A DNA stretch of 64,000 nucleotides from Hybos culiciformis (Eukaryota > Arthropoda > Insecta > Diptera > Hybotidae): contig OZ023273.1 in assembly GCA_964007475.1 (NCBI GenBank), forward strand, positions 127,900,732 through 127,964,731, in the 5' to 3' direction. The notes below the pieces were generated by a model, which saw only the letters and a list, made by a program, of their open reading frames with translations, did not search any database and was not told where the DNA came from. The translations under genes and the position numbers were made by a program. Shown in pieces: positions 1 to 16,094 of the stretch (its first letter is position 1; the number at the start of each line of letters is the position of its first letter).

Positions 1-3000
1 CTATGTCTGTATGTAAAAGCTGCTGAATTTCTACAGGTCTCGAACGATTTTGACCTAATAAAAAAATAATACAATATGAAAAAATGTTTTCTTATAATTC
101 AAGTTAACCTTAAACCGACAAAATAAAAGAAACAAAATTTAAAGTCTACTAATTATAATAAATAACTTACTGATACTCCATTCAGGAGGAGATGGCCTTT
201 TTGTACTTTTTTTATCCTCTTCATCAGTCGAATCATCACTACAAAGCATGTTGAAATTGAAAGCACTTCTAACAAATTTTAACTTGGTTTTTTCTTGGTT
301 TTGCTGACGTTTCTGTTGCATTATGAATTTAGATTGCTGAATTTTCTGGTTGTCTAACATTTCCAATTCTGGGCGTGTCAATTCTAAATCTCTTTCACGC
401 TGTAATTTCTTTTCATTTTTCTTTTTCTCTTCTTGAATCTTAACTTTTCGATTTATTTCTTCCAACATTCTAGCCTTTTCTTTTTCCGATTCAGCTGCCT
501 TTTTACGAGCTTTCTCTTCTCGTTCTTCTATAACTTTTTTCAATTTCTCAGTTCGTTCCTTTTCTTTGTTTTCTCGAATTTCTGCAGCTTTTTGTTGTTT
601 TTGCTCTCTCTCTGTTATTTTCTGCTTTTTTCTTTCTTCAGCCATTTGCTGAAATATACATATTTAGTTTCAGGGAGGGGTGACTTAAAATCAATAGAAT
701 GTCTTAAAAAATAAGCCTTAGAATTAATTGATATTAGGACAATTGACTATTGGTATTATGCCCAATAAATTTGTTGGACTATGCTTAAATTTTTGGAGAG
801 CCAGCAGGGATTCTGTATCAAAAATTCTGAGTCAATTGACTTTACGATTTTTTTTTTCAGACTTAAAAATATCTTACAAATGCGTTAAAGAATCCAAATA
901 TTATTCCTTACAATTAAGAGTTAATTCAGTATTTCAAAAATAATTGCGAGAACTTTCCATCTTGATACTGTGCGATAACAGCTTACACGTTTCTTAATTT
1001 TTAGTTAAAATCAACTTTGGGAAAAAATATGTTTAAAACATATAGGGTGTATGGTCGGTGTTACTTATTTATAACAACTTGAATTTTAATCATCTTTCGA
1101 ATTTGTAAAAATGTATGTCTTTTTTATGTATAAGTGTTATTCTATGAGTGTAGAAACAATAAATTCTTTTATTATCTAAAAAAAAAAAAAATTAACCTGG
1201 AATTTAGCAAAATTACGCTTTATATCTTCTGAACTGTTTTCTCTGGAATGAGATGGTGTAATTTTATTAGAAGATAAACTTTTCTGCAAACCAATTGTTT
1301 TCGATGTACTATTTGGCATTTTTTTTGTAACTAATTTGCCTAAAGTGGGTGTTATTGTAGAGCTAGTTTGTTGAGGTGTCAAAAGACGACCTATTTGTCT
1401 TCCTATGTTAGGTGTTAAAGCTTTCAAATATTCCTAAATGAAACATTATTTTATTATAAATCATCTTCAAAATTAAATAAATGTTAACCTTATTATTATC
1501 TGGATCATCATTTTCTTTAGCTTTATTTGCTCTTGTTTTAACTGTTGTTTGACTTGAAGCTAATTCTAATGATGGATCACATTGACTTGAAACTTTTTCA
1601 AAAGCTTCAACTTTCTTTTTCAATGGACTTTGAACACACGGACTGAAAATTTTAATGCGAGAATAATGTTATGAATATATTTATTAAAAAAAAAAAGAGT
1701 ACGACACTGATAGGGGACATGATACGAAAAATTAAAACAGTTTTGAAGATTATTTCGAGCACTTACTTCGAAACGATTTTAAAAAGTTTCATAGACAGAA
1801 TTTGATTTTATTAAATTCTAAAACTGCTTGGTAAGTTTACGAACTAGTTGAAAATTTTATAGTTTATAATAATAACTGTAACGAAATTTATATAATAATG
1901 GATGATCTATTAAAAAAAAAAAACACTTACTTAAATAATTCGTTGATTTTACATTTTGGTTTTGGCTTATATTTTACCATTGGAATCACTTTTTTTTCTT
2001 GAGTTACATTTCGTATTCGATTAATTTTATCTTCTTCAAATGAATTATCCTCCGTCATAATACTTTGTCGAATTTCATCTAGATTTCGTGATTTTAGAGG
2101 CAAATGAGATTGCTCTATGACTGCTGTTGTTGATAAAACATCGAATGTTTGATCACAATTAGTTCCAATAATTTTAGTTCCATTTAGATGTTCATCAACT
2201 GTAAATGTTGTTTGATGAACTCCAGCATTAAATGTGGCATCAGCCAAAATAACAGCAATACTTTCAGCCGCCCTTATATGTTGAGCTCCAACTTTAAATG
2301 TGGCATCAGCAACATTTTTAACTTCTGTAGTCTTTTTTGGTTTGTCAATTTTTTGTGAAATAAATGGACCATTAGAATGTGTTGTAACTGTTAGATTAGA
2401 TTCACTATTTTTTTTATTACAAGCATCAAGTATTTCATTATTCACAGATTGTAGACTATGCGATGATTCTGGTTGCATTGCCCGAGCATCTTCATAAACT
2501 GATTCAAAGCTTCCGTTCCGGCTTGATTTAGCTGAAATAATTATTTTTCTATATTATTTTATTTAACTTATTCAATTCAAAATACAAAAATACAATTAAT
2601 AATTGTACATTAGAGTAACTTACGTAGAGATCTTAAAAATAATAAGTTCAAGCCAAAGTAAAAAAAAAATAAAAGTTTGTTAATTCAAAATTTGTATTTG
2701 GAAGTTTTCATAAAATGTTTATTGCTCAAAAGCTCTTGAAAACTTTTATATTTTAATTTCCATCTTTAATATGTTAATGATCCCAGATTCCCAGTGGTAC
2801 ACTTTTGTTTATAATTGAAATCTTTTGCTTCGAATTGAAATAAATTTGTTCCAGAAAAATCAGTTTTTTGAAGACCACCGAGACTTCCGAAAATGTTAAA
2901 AAAGTTCCATATTTTTATGTGCTAAGGATAAATTAGACTCACTAAAAAACTAAGTGAATCATTTATTCAAAAAACCAACAACAATTATTTAATATAGAGA

Positions 3001-6000
3001 GAAAAGCTTTTCTTAAAAAATTCTACAATTGTACATTTTTATTTTTTTTATGAAAAAAATTTATTCCATTTCATTTTGTTTCAAAAGTCATGCCAAACCA
3101 TAATAAATTATTTAAATGATATTTATTATGTATGAAATTAAATTTTGGTAAAATAATTGTTTTATGTTCTTTAAGTTTTGTCTGCATCATTGTCAACAAA
3201 TCGTTGATTAAATTCAAATTGAATTCAATTAAATTCAAATACTAATATTAGCACCAAACTTAACGACGTACTGCAAATACCAAAAAATAGATTCAGTCAT
3301 TTTCAGGACGAATTTTTCGAAACAATAGTTAATGAAGTGAAGACGTTTATAACGGGTCTTCTCAATATCAGTTCCACGCCTGACACTAATGAGGATTTAT
3401 TTCAGCAACCAGCACAATTGTATCAAGTGTCCTTTTCGATGTAATTATTATTGACTAACTCTCAGATCATCCTGCATTTGAACTTGACCAAAATTATCAT
3501 TCAATAGACAATAATATTAGAAATAATGGTAATCAAAAGGCAAAGAAATCGAGTCAACATATTGAAATTTCAATAAATGGAAATAATTGAATAAACAATC
3601 AACCTAATTCTGATTTAATATTTAGTTATCATTCAAATTTTAATAATAGTAAATCAAATTTTAGTGAAGGGAAGGTAACACTATTGTTAATGATAGTAAT
3701 AGTAACAGTGTTGTATTAATAATAATAATTATATTCAAAATGTTATAACTCCAGTTAAATAATAATTCAAATTTTTATTCACTTTTAAATACCAATGTTA
3801 ACAAGGACAGGGAATTTGCTGACCAACCAAGTCAATATTTATTTCGAAGCTTAGTCTATCCAATGATACTCGAATAATTATAAAATTTTCGAAGCCCATT
3901 AATATTACATACTTCAAATGTTATTTCTTATTAAGTAACAAAAAATTTTCTACATTATGTATGAGTGAGCGTGTAATATATAAAAGTTCAAGATTAAGCG
4001 AAATTTACTTGTTGTTACAGTTACATCCGTTGCAATTGTAGAGATCCGCTCTTCTTTTACAATAATTGGTTTTGGTACGTTTCTTAATTTCTTCTGTCTA
4101 ATAGATTTTCCAGTTTTTGAGTTAATAAGTTCTGAAAAAAAAAATTTAATTCCCATTTTTTATAATTTAATATTACCTTATATCAAATCTTAATTTCTAG
4201 AACAGAAAATAATTTCAAGTGTGCCTATAAAGTTCAAGGATAATATAACATTTTAACTGATATCGTAAAGTTAAACTGAAATAAAAATTTAGTACCTACA
4301 AATATTTGCAAAAATTATTAAAAAAAGTAAATAATTAAATACAACCTGCCTACAAAAAACTGATTTATGTACAGCTAAGTATTTTTATTTTCATAATGAA
4401 GATAAAGGTTTTTTTTGAATTTATTTGAAAACTTCTTTAAAATCTAATTTCTTCCTGAACAAATAAGTTATAATATTACCATTATTATTAAGCGAGTCTA
4501 AGTCACTGGCAGCAAGAGACTGTTTTTCTTTTTTTAAAATTTGATTCAGATCTAAAATATCCTCATGTTTTTGTTTATTTCCAGCTCGAACTCGTTTTTT
4601 AGGAGCAGCTGCAGGCGGTGGCATTACTTCAAACTCTGGTATAATAACTACAGGATTTTCATTTTTAATAACAGACAATGATTCATCTCTTATGTTGGAC
4701 TCTTTTTCGAGAGAACTAATAGTTGAATTTGTTTCCATTGGTTTATCGTTATCCAATTCATTACTGATCTTTTTTTTATTTTTGCTCTCATTTGAATCAT
4801 TACTCAACCTTTCCTTTTTTACATTGATTGTATTCAAATTGGAAGGTCTTCTTATTTTGGTTGTTAGATCTGGTTCTTTCTTTATTTGAAAAGAAAAAAA
4901 AATACAATAAGATTAAAATAATTTATAAAAAATATACAAGATATGACAAATTTATAAAGTAATCTACTTATTAGTTTTTTTATCAAATCATCGAAAAACA
5001 TATTATTGAATGTATAAATATATATAATAGGGTAGATGCACCAGTAGCCCGCCCGGTACTAGTAACCGCCCACTTTTCACTTTATATTTAAATATTAAGG
5101 AAAGTATCAAGTGTTTTGCTTATTTCAAAGCACAAATTTGTCTGCTCGGTTTTCAGCAACACTCTTGCAAATTTTGGTTGCATAGGTCCAACTGGAATTT
5201 TAAAAAAATCGGTTTAAGTTTGTGATGAAATACCAAAAATTAAAAACGTGAAAAAAGTCTCATTGTGTTTAAGGAATTCATAATTTTAATTCAATTAAAT
5301 TTTTATGAATAAAAAAAAATACACATGTAACTATTTTTTTTTTTAATAGTAAATTATATTATTTAAATGGATTTTTAATAAAAAAATATTTTTTTTTATT
5401 TTTAATAATAAAAAAGACGATGGGCGTCTTCTGCAACAATTTTTTACAACTATTTCAATAACCGCCCGCTATGGGCGGTTACAAAAACAGAAGAAAAAAT
5501 TGTTGTTTTTGAACCCGCCCAGTACGCTTTTTCCTTGACTATTGGACCTGCGAAAGGGAAAACGATTAGAGAACAACATTCAATAGAAAAAATTTCTGTT
5601 TATGATTACGCTCAGAATTATTTCTCCTTGATTTTAGTACCTCCGGAAAGAAAAACCAGAGAAAAACATTCAGTAGGAAAAATTAATGTTTTTTAGTCCG
5701 CCCAGAACGATTTTTCTTTGATTTTAACACCTTCGGAAAGAAAAACCAAAGACAAAATTTCTGTTTTTGAATTTCCAGCGCACAGCTGGTTGATAAAATT
5801 TTTTGGGCGGGATTCCAATCGTGCAATCAGAGAGGTTGAATTCATTAGTAAATGGAGAGCGATAGTAACAGAGGATTTAATTAGAAAGAAAGCTAATCAA
5901 GTTTCACTAATTTTTTTTACTGTTTTCGTTGTATGTTTTTTTAATGAATAATGAAGTGGTGAATGTATAAGCAAAGCTTAGAGTTACGTATAATTAAGGA

Positions 6001-8727
6001 CAAAATTTAATAATTTTATTTTATTTGCTTCTATTTTATAGGTATATTTATTTATAAATATAAATATAATTAGGTATTTAAATTAAAAAAAAACTGAAAA
6101 TGAATTGAAATTTTTTTTTTTTTTGCCAAATTTACTTCAATTTCTCTTCAAAATTTGTATGGGCGGATACTAGAACTTATATGGGCGCATACTAGATTTT
6201 AGTGGGCGGTTACTGAAAAAATTGACTTTTTTCACAAAAACCTAATTTTCTCTTAAACCGTAATTCAAATGAAATAAGCAGATAATACTAATTATAGAGA
6301 ATCGCTCTAGCTATCCATTAATATAAAGATCTATTCAATATCTCTTATGCACGATTTTTTATGCGTTGTCAAAGTCTGAAAATTCCTTAAGTGGGCGGTT
6401 ACTGGTGCTTTTACCCTACCTATAAGAAAGAAGTTGTTCAAGTTTTCTATTTCAATTATTTAATGCGAATATTTCATTTTTTTTTCTCTAGGGAAGATAG
6501 GTTTGAGTGAGAAAAGAGACCCACAGAATTAAGTTATTGATAATGGTGGGAAATGTTGTGATGTTTCTTTAAAAAAATATATATTCTGTTCATCTGAGTG
6601 TTAAGCATTGTCAGTAAATGTTTCGAAATTCTGAATTCAATCCAAGCTTAATCAAAAAGTATCTAACCAATACACTTAACCAAAATATGAGTATTTAAAA
6701 AAAACAAAACATGGCAAATTACCATTTTCAATTTTTGGAACCGACTTTCATTCAAAATAATAATTGACTGATGTAATATTAGTATAGAGAAGGCCTCAGA
6801 AATTATTCCTTAAATAAATTATCACAATGCTTAAGAGGACTTTGTAATCAAAAATGAAGATAGTTTTGAATAAATTTGGAGCACTTAATTTTAACCGATT
6901 CTGAAAGTTTTTAAAATATATAACATTGCGCAGGTTTTGAATGAAATTTAATTTCAAAATTTAACTTTAAAGTGACTGCTTTGAAAGTTTTCCAAAAGTG
7001 TTGAACGTTTTTTCAAATGGAGTAATCATGTGAGTGATATCATGAAAAATAGTTCTTGTTGTTTCCACATTTTATAGACAAAACAAACGTGTTCTTTTTA
7101 ACGTTCAACACTCACACTTTATTTATCTTAGTGCAATGAAATCGGATATTACGAATTATTTGTTACATTAGTTGAAGGCGCTGCAGAACAAATCTATTAA
7201 AGCGATTTTAAGACTTCCCTTATTTTCTATTAATTTAATTAATAATTAAGTCATTAAAACTTTTAAGTAAATATAAACTGCTTATTTTAATATTGATTCA
7301 AATGTACATTTATTAAAAATTTTAAATAGGGATTATTTTTTATATCGAGTTACTCGTAAATCGATCTTTATTTCTGGTTGAAATCTATACAATTCAATTG
7401 CTAATGAAATCAAAAATGCTAACAAGATTGTAAAGTTTAAGGTTGAAATTAAAAAATGGTTATGGTCTCAAATATGAGTATTAAATACACTCTTATGTAC
7501 ATTTTTAACTTTTTTCCTTTTTTTTTTTTCTTCTTTTCGTGGATTTGAAATACTTTCTTTAATTTGTGGTTAAAATATCATTAAAGCTTAACGAATTTAT
7601 TTTGAATTTAATATTGAATTAATGTTTTTTTTTAATTGAAAAATTGTATTAAATTTATTGTTCATATGTCAGGCTCAATTCAAGTGCATTGGCACTTATT
7701 TCGATCCTGAAAATAAAGAAAAAAAAAATCTTATCATAATAATTATTTTTTATATTCCATTTATTATTCACTTATGCAATTTTTAAGCATCATTTTCAGT
7801 TTGTATACAGTCCGTTGAATCAGACATTGAACGCGTTTTGAATTATTTCGCTCTAACATTTTATAGATAGTTAATTTATTTGTAGGTATATATTAAAATT
7901 ATAAAATCTGCAATAGTGCAATGATAGAATTATATATAACAGGTATCTATCTATTATCTATACTTACATTTTAAAATAATCTGAATCAATAAAACTAAAA
8001 ATCGAGAAATTTTAGTATAGGTACCTGCACCATATTACTTACGTTATACAACACACGATTAATTTAATACCTACAATAATTTATAAAGCAAGACAAATTG
8101 CTTACTAAATGTCCACTGGAATATCTTAAGAATTTCCTGTGTGTGGTAGGTAGTATAAAATTTAAATGTTAATATTTCAAGCACTATTTTTTTATATTTT
8201 TGGATTGAATACAAATTAAAACTTACCATTGATGTAATATTAGCTTTAGCAGTTCTAGTGGGTCGACGATTATTAAAATTTTGCAATGATTTGGCGGTTT
8301 GATTATATTCATCATCTGATATTGATATTCTTTTAGTTCGTTTTTTAATTTGTTGAGGAGTTTGTTCAGTATTATCGAATGAATTTTTTACTTCGATATG
8401 CGATGGACCTTTTAACACCATATCTAACTCTTTCATCGCACCCTAGAAGATAATAAGTAACAGGTAATAAGACAATAAGTTTGTAGGTAGTCTTTTTATT
8501 AAACGTACGTTATTATTTCAACAAATGAATTTCTATTTTTTTTTCAATTATATTAAAAATGTTGGAAAAAAAATAATTAAGTAATTTTCTCTCAAAGTTG
8601 AAAAAAAAAAATTGATGCCAATGTCTGCCTTTAAACCATAACATACCTGAAATTCTGCTTCCCATTTTTCAACTAACTGATCACTGAGACTCAAAATTCT
8701 TGAAATGTCTTTTGCAAGGTCCTCCAT
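1..8727 (-). CDS. Incenp: INCENP, inner centromere protein (3' end off the left edge)
   Basis: INCENP is the scaffold of the chromosomal passenger complex: its N-terminus binds Survivin and Borealin, its C-terminal IN-box binds and activates Aurora B. Minus-strand exons read from splice signals are 8727-8647, 8442-8227, 4879-4480, 4131-4009, 2531-1931, 1642-1489, 1433-1197, 648-171 and 54 to beyond 1. All phases match and give about 781 residues. The N-terminus (MEDLAKDISRILSLSDQLVE) fits the centromere-targeting box. The exon at 648-171 encodes a very charged single-helix stretch rich in Glu, Lys and Arg, followed by SDDSTDEED and PPEW, which are hallmarks of the IN-box. The exon at 54-1 continues the IN-box, and the TSS motif and stop lie outside the window. 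The middle is low-complexity and poorly conserved, as expected for INCENP. RpS16 lies divergently upstream. The family call is firm and small internal exon limits are less so. Confidence 0.88.
3241..3840 (+). pseudogene. Asn-rich coding relic in an INCENP intron, origin unknown
   Basis: The plus strand, antisense to INCENP, reads as protein from about 3241 to a stop near 3441, including segments such as NRFSHFQDEFFETIVNEVK. After a frame change it continues as an Asn- and Ser-rich stretch to about 3840, broken by several stops. Neighbouring intron DNA does not read this way. It has the look of a decayed mobile-element ORF (a Gag or ORF1 type) or of a gene fragment, but I do not recognise the family and see no cysteine knuckle or other signature. 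Confidence 0.35.
5030..6416. mobile_element. TA-flanked nonautonomous DNA transposon with GGGCGGTTACTGG ends
   Basis: The left end begins GGGTAGATGCACCAGTAGCC and the right end is the near-perfect inverse, GGGCGGTTACTGGTGCTTTT followed by ACCC. TA dinucleotides at 5028-5029 and 6417-6418 are the likely target duplication, as for Tc1/mariner superfamily elements. No transposase frame survives, so it is nonautonomous. The short subterminal motif GGGCGGTTACT and its inverse recur several times inside. It lies in the third intron of INCENP. Confidence 0.75.
5516..5790. repeat. Three diverged tandem units of about 90 bp inside the transposon
   Basis: Units start at about 5516, 5609 and 5699. Each begins with CGCCCAG or CGCTCAG, then a TTTCTTTGATTTT-like tract, then a GGAAAGAAAAACCA-like segment and an AACATTCARTAGRAAAAATT segment. 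The spacing is 93 and 90 bp. The third unit runs into unique sequence near 5790. Confidence 0.6.
6419..8226. other. Rest of INCENP intron 3, no gene seen
   Basis: This is AT-rich intron sequence. I see no open frame with protein-like composition, no paired inverted termini and no RNA gene signature on either strand. Confidence 0.5.
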
Positions 8728-8956
8728 TTTGATTTATTTTTATATTTTATGGATGAAAAATGATATTTTATTTTTTTATTTAATTAAAAATTGCCCGGAA
8801 ATTCGAAATAGATCGAAATTATAAATAAAAAATAATTAATTTTGGACAGCAAACAAGCAAGAAACAAAAAAAAAAAAGATTATTTTTCTCGTTGATGTTG
8901 AACAACTTTTTGTCCGGTTTTTTTAAATAAAATTAACACAGTTTACTTGCTTCCAG

Positions 8957-9045
8957 GCATTGTATTCATGCCCTTCTTGATATTGGCAGGATTCAATTTT
9001 TCATATACCAACTACAGCTATATCGCTGGACTAATACGCGGTTAA
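8957..9045 (+). other. Possible short terminal exon or membrane peptide remnant
   Basis: After a CTTGCTTCCAG acceptor-like sequence, one frame reads a hydrophobic peptide containing MPFLILAGFNFSY and ending IAGLIRG, then stops. An AATAAA-like signal follows at about 9065. No matching upstream exon was found. It could be a real last exon, a relic or chance. Confidence 0.2.
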
Positions 9046-9116
9046 ATTATTCTTTAATTAATTCAAATAAATTATTTAATTTTTTTTTTTTTATAATTTG
9101 ACAATTTGAAATTCAA

Positions 9117-9388
9117 TTCCGTTAGCCGGGCGCAAATGACGGCGCATAAAATTAAAATTGTACTCAAGTCGCAAAACGAAGCAGAAATGTTACCGAAAAC
9201 TTATGGTCATTTAAAATGAATAGTTTTTTCGTGTATCGGGGACGACTGCCGTCTCCTCCGAACCCCCTAAGGCACTTTTTTTTTCTTGGCGCGCTTCTAT
9301 TATTCATTTTAAATGACCATAAGTTTTCGGTATCATTTCTGCTTCGTTTTGCGACTTTATTCACAATTTTTTGCGCCCGGCTAACGGA
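9117..9388. mobile_element. Foldback (MITE-like) element between INCENP and RpS16
   Basis: The ends are TTCCGTTAGCCGGGCGCAAA and its exact inverse. The homology continues inward for about 100 bp on each arm (for example ACTTATGGTCATTTAAAATG and its inverse), leaving a short GC-rich loop. The whole element is thus one long imperfect hairpin without coding capacity. It sits inside the roughly 1 kb divergent promoter interval of INCENP and RpS16. I could not define a target duplication. Confidence 0.8.
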
Positions 9389-9689
9389 AAAGTACCAAAA
9401 TTTCTAATTCATCGTCAGCCGATAAAGTCGCTTGTAGCCAATATCTTGAATTTTGTTCATTCTCATGTAAAATGTGTTGGCTATTTTTTTCTTTTTACAG
9501 CCGTTTGTTTCTTGTATCCCTTTATGTTTATACCTTAAAGTTTAATAGTTATTTTAAAGTAGACTGTTGTTGTAATGAAACAATTGCCTACACTACATTT
9601 GACTCACTTCTTTCAACCAACCACATCCATAAACCAGCAAACAAAAACTATACATAATTTTTAATTTATAATAAGCCAACTTCAAGCTA

Positions 9690-9718
9690 TTTCTTTCTTT
9701 TCTCCCGAAATTTTCAAG
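9690..9718 (+). promoter_or_regulatory. RpS16 5' leader with TOP-like pyrimidine tract
   Basis: A run of C and T (TTTCTTTCTTTTCTCCC) ends 13 bases before the RpS16 start codon. Such a tract at the cap site is typical of ribosomal protein mRNAs and of their translational control. The cap site itself is inferred. Confidence 0.5.
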
Positions 9719-13653
<3,935 letters not shown>

Positions 13654-14715
13654 AAATTTTTTTTTTGTTGTATATATATCAAAATAAATTATTTTGAATA
13701 TAACATTCAATTCTTTTATTGTAAAAACAACATCAATGAGAGAATAAAAGAAAATAATTTTAAGAGTATAAAATAAAATTTTTTATTTACATATTACAAA
13801 AAAAAAATTTTTTAAACATTGTTTAATTTAGTGATAATGACGGTTTTCTTTTTTATATTTCTAATTTTGGCAATAGGAAATGTAAATGTCATAAGATAAA
13901 TTATTTAACGTACATAAAATCCTTTAACATATTAATACACTTTACTTGAGATCTTAATATACCTTGTAACATTAGTTTGCTTGCGGAAGAATTAAGCCAA
14001 GCTTATTATGACAAAAAAAGAATGTAAAATCAAATAAAATTTAATGAATTAAGAATTTTAATCGAAATTTACTTTGGTGGGTTGTGGAACATTTTTCTAT
14101 ATTGGGGATTGGCAAATTTTAAACGTCGAATAATTAATAAAATATATTAGGAGGCTGGGTTTACTATGGAGCACGGTTTGAAGTGATATACTTTTAGGTA
14201 ATTACAATACACGTTTTGGTTCCCACTCATCGGAACAAAAATATCAAAAGCTCTTTGAAAAAAGGCATCTTTTTTTTCTTGAAACTATTGTATGAAAACT
14301 TAGAAAAAATTACCTTATTTAGTTAATTATATAAAAAGTGTACAATTTTTTTGTAGTTTTCATTTATAATCACCTAGGTGTTATATTAAAAACTGAGCCT
14401 AAACTGCAGTTTACGTGCACAAGTTCGATGTGGTTGAAACTTGATGAGGGGGTAGAAGCGGGTGTCTGGGATTCTTAATTAATTCTCATTTTTTTGCATA
14501 TATCTTGAAATCGTTTATAGTGGAGTTATAAAGTTTTGCATCTAGCTAGATTCCTCAAATTGTCGCCAATTTCGAAAAAAAATTTCCCCAAAAACAAAAG
14601 TTTTTAACAAAATTTGGCTTCTAGCCGACTAAATATATTTGGCTGACGGGCGACCATATAAAGTCATCTGACATACCTATATTCGAAACAAGTTCGAAAC
14701 GTATGTTTTGTTTTG
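13654..14715. other. RpS16 3' flank, no gene seen, one repeat-like patch
   Basis: The RpS16 poly(A) signal is at 13683-13688. The patch near 14430-14480 (GGTTGAAACTTGATGAGGGG followed by TAGAAGCGGGTG) resembles the outer part of the foldback element at 21495-21905. Nothing else was recognised. Confidence 0.45.
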
Positions 14716-14728
14716 TTTTGTTCTTCAC

Positions 14729-15917
14729 ATGAATCAGTAGGCAAAACGTTACTATTCGCTGACGACACTAATACTTACGCTAGTTCTTACTCCCCGAAAG
14801 ATGCAACATTTAAGGTATTCTCCCATCTTCAAACCATTAACGATTATTATATCAAGTGGGGCATAAACTTAAACCCTTCTAAATCAAAAATAATATGTTT
14901 TCGTAATGCATCAGGAAAGGGAGGTAGAATGGTGGTTAAGGAAAGTAGAGATCTAAAAATAATCTTGGATGAAACGGAAATAGTATGTGACACTAACGTA
15001 AAATATCTGGGTGTTAATTTCAACAATCTGATGAAATTTAATAAGCAGGGAAGGTCTGCGTTGAATAAAGCAAATATTGCTTATAAAATTTTATTACCAC
15101 TTTTAATAAATAGACATCTTTTCATTAATACTAAACTACTCATCTACAAGATGCTAATTAAACCTGTCCTCACTTATGCGTTCCCAATCTGGTTCTCTAT
15201 TTCCCCGCAGGTAGCAAAAGAAATTGAAATTTTTGAAAGAAAAATTTTAAGACTATGTGTTAATAAAAATTTTCAAAGTAGAACTAAAAGATTCTCGAAT
15301 GAAACCATTTATAAAAAGGCTAAAATAATTCCAGCTATGACCTACTTGATTGACTTCACTCAAAAATTCGTAAATAAACTTGAAACTCATCCTAATGAAC
15401 TAATACGCTATTTATATGAAAGCGAAAAACGGTTTTCGTTAACAGACAATTATTATCTGCATCCTGTTAACATAGTAAATGATAATACTCTTCTTTTAAC
15501 CATCGACAATGAACTCTCACCACAGGTTCCCTCCTTTTATAGTAAAGTTAGCCCGAACACTTTAAGAGGTTAACTATTTTGTTTTGTTAGTTTTCTAGTT
15601 AGTAGTCTAATATTGTTATTTTAGTTTTAATTTAGTTCCTAAGCAATGTATCATAGCTATACAAGCAAATGTAATAGTGTCTTTGAGCATACACTTTAAA
15701 CGCTATAAACTAATTAATAAAATTATAAATAATAATGTCAATTATAATAAATGTGAGCCATGTTGGCAATATCCTATAATATAAAACATCAACAAGGGCA
15801 ACACATTACAGCCCATGTATTTATATCTTTATAATTAACTAATGTAAGAATAAGATATCATGATGTAAATGTAAACAAAAAAAAAAGAAGTCTCAAATAA
15901 AAATTTACTTACTTTAC
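14729..15917 (+). mobile_element. 5'-truncated LINE (Jockey-like non-LTR retrotransposon)
   Basis: The insertion is bounded by a perfect 13-bp target duplication, TTTTGTTCTTCAC, at 14716-14728 and 15918-15930. The body starts inside a reverse transcriptase frame just before its FADD active-site motif and ends in a 3' UTR of about 340 bp with an A-rich tail. Truncation at the 5' end and variable-length target duplication are typical of target-primed reverse transcription. The element ends 164 bp before the SMC2 start codon. Confidence 0.9.
14731..15573 (+). pseudogene. C-terminal part of LINE reverse transcriptase (ORF2 fragment)
   Basis: The frame is open for about 280 codons from the truncation point. 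It begins at motif C (LLFADDTNTYA, where FADD holds the catalytic aspartates), continues with NPSKSKIICF and VKYLGVNF, then the thumb and C-terminal region with KMLIKPVLTYAFPIWF, typical of Jockey, CR1 and I-like elements. The endonuclease and the fingers/palm motifs upstream of FADD are missing, so the fragment cannot be active. The open frame and perfect target duplication suggest a fairly recent insertion. Confidence 0.88.
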
Positions 15918-16094
15918 TTTTGTTCTTCACTTTTAAATTCTTGTAATTGACATTGACACTATTGACAGTTTAAAGAAAAATAGTACACAAAAATATTTAA
16001 AAATCGCTACCAAAACATCCACGGCGTTTATTTAACATTTGGAGGCTGGCGCAGCCCCTAGATTTAAGAAACAAACTGAACTCCAAATTTTTAA

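Noticed and set aside
433..714. Plus-strand open frame rich in Phe, Leu and Ser
   Set aside because: It is the antisense shadow of the charged INCENP helix exon.
2615..2640. A possible 8-nt microexon (acceptor-like AAG, then GTAAGT) between two INCENP exons
   Set aside because: Including it would break the reading frame. The flanking exons join correctly without it.
9216..9407. Short frames on both strands within the INCENP-RpS16 interval
   Set aside because: They lie in the arms of the foldback element.
14713..14728. Extending the LINE frame upstream to a TTG start
   Set aside because: These bases belong to the target-site duplication, not to the element, so the apparent start is accidental.
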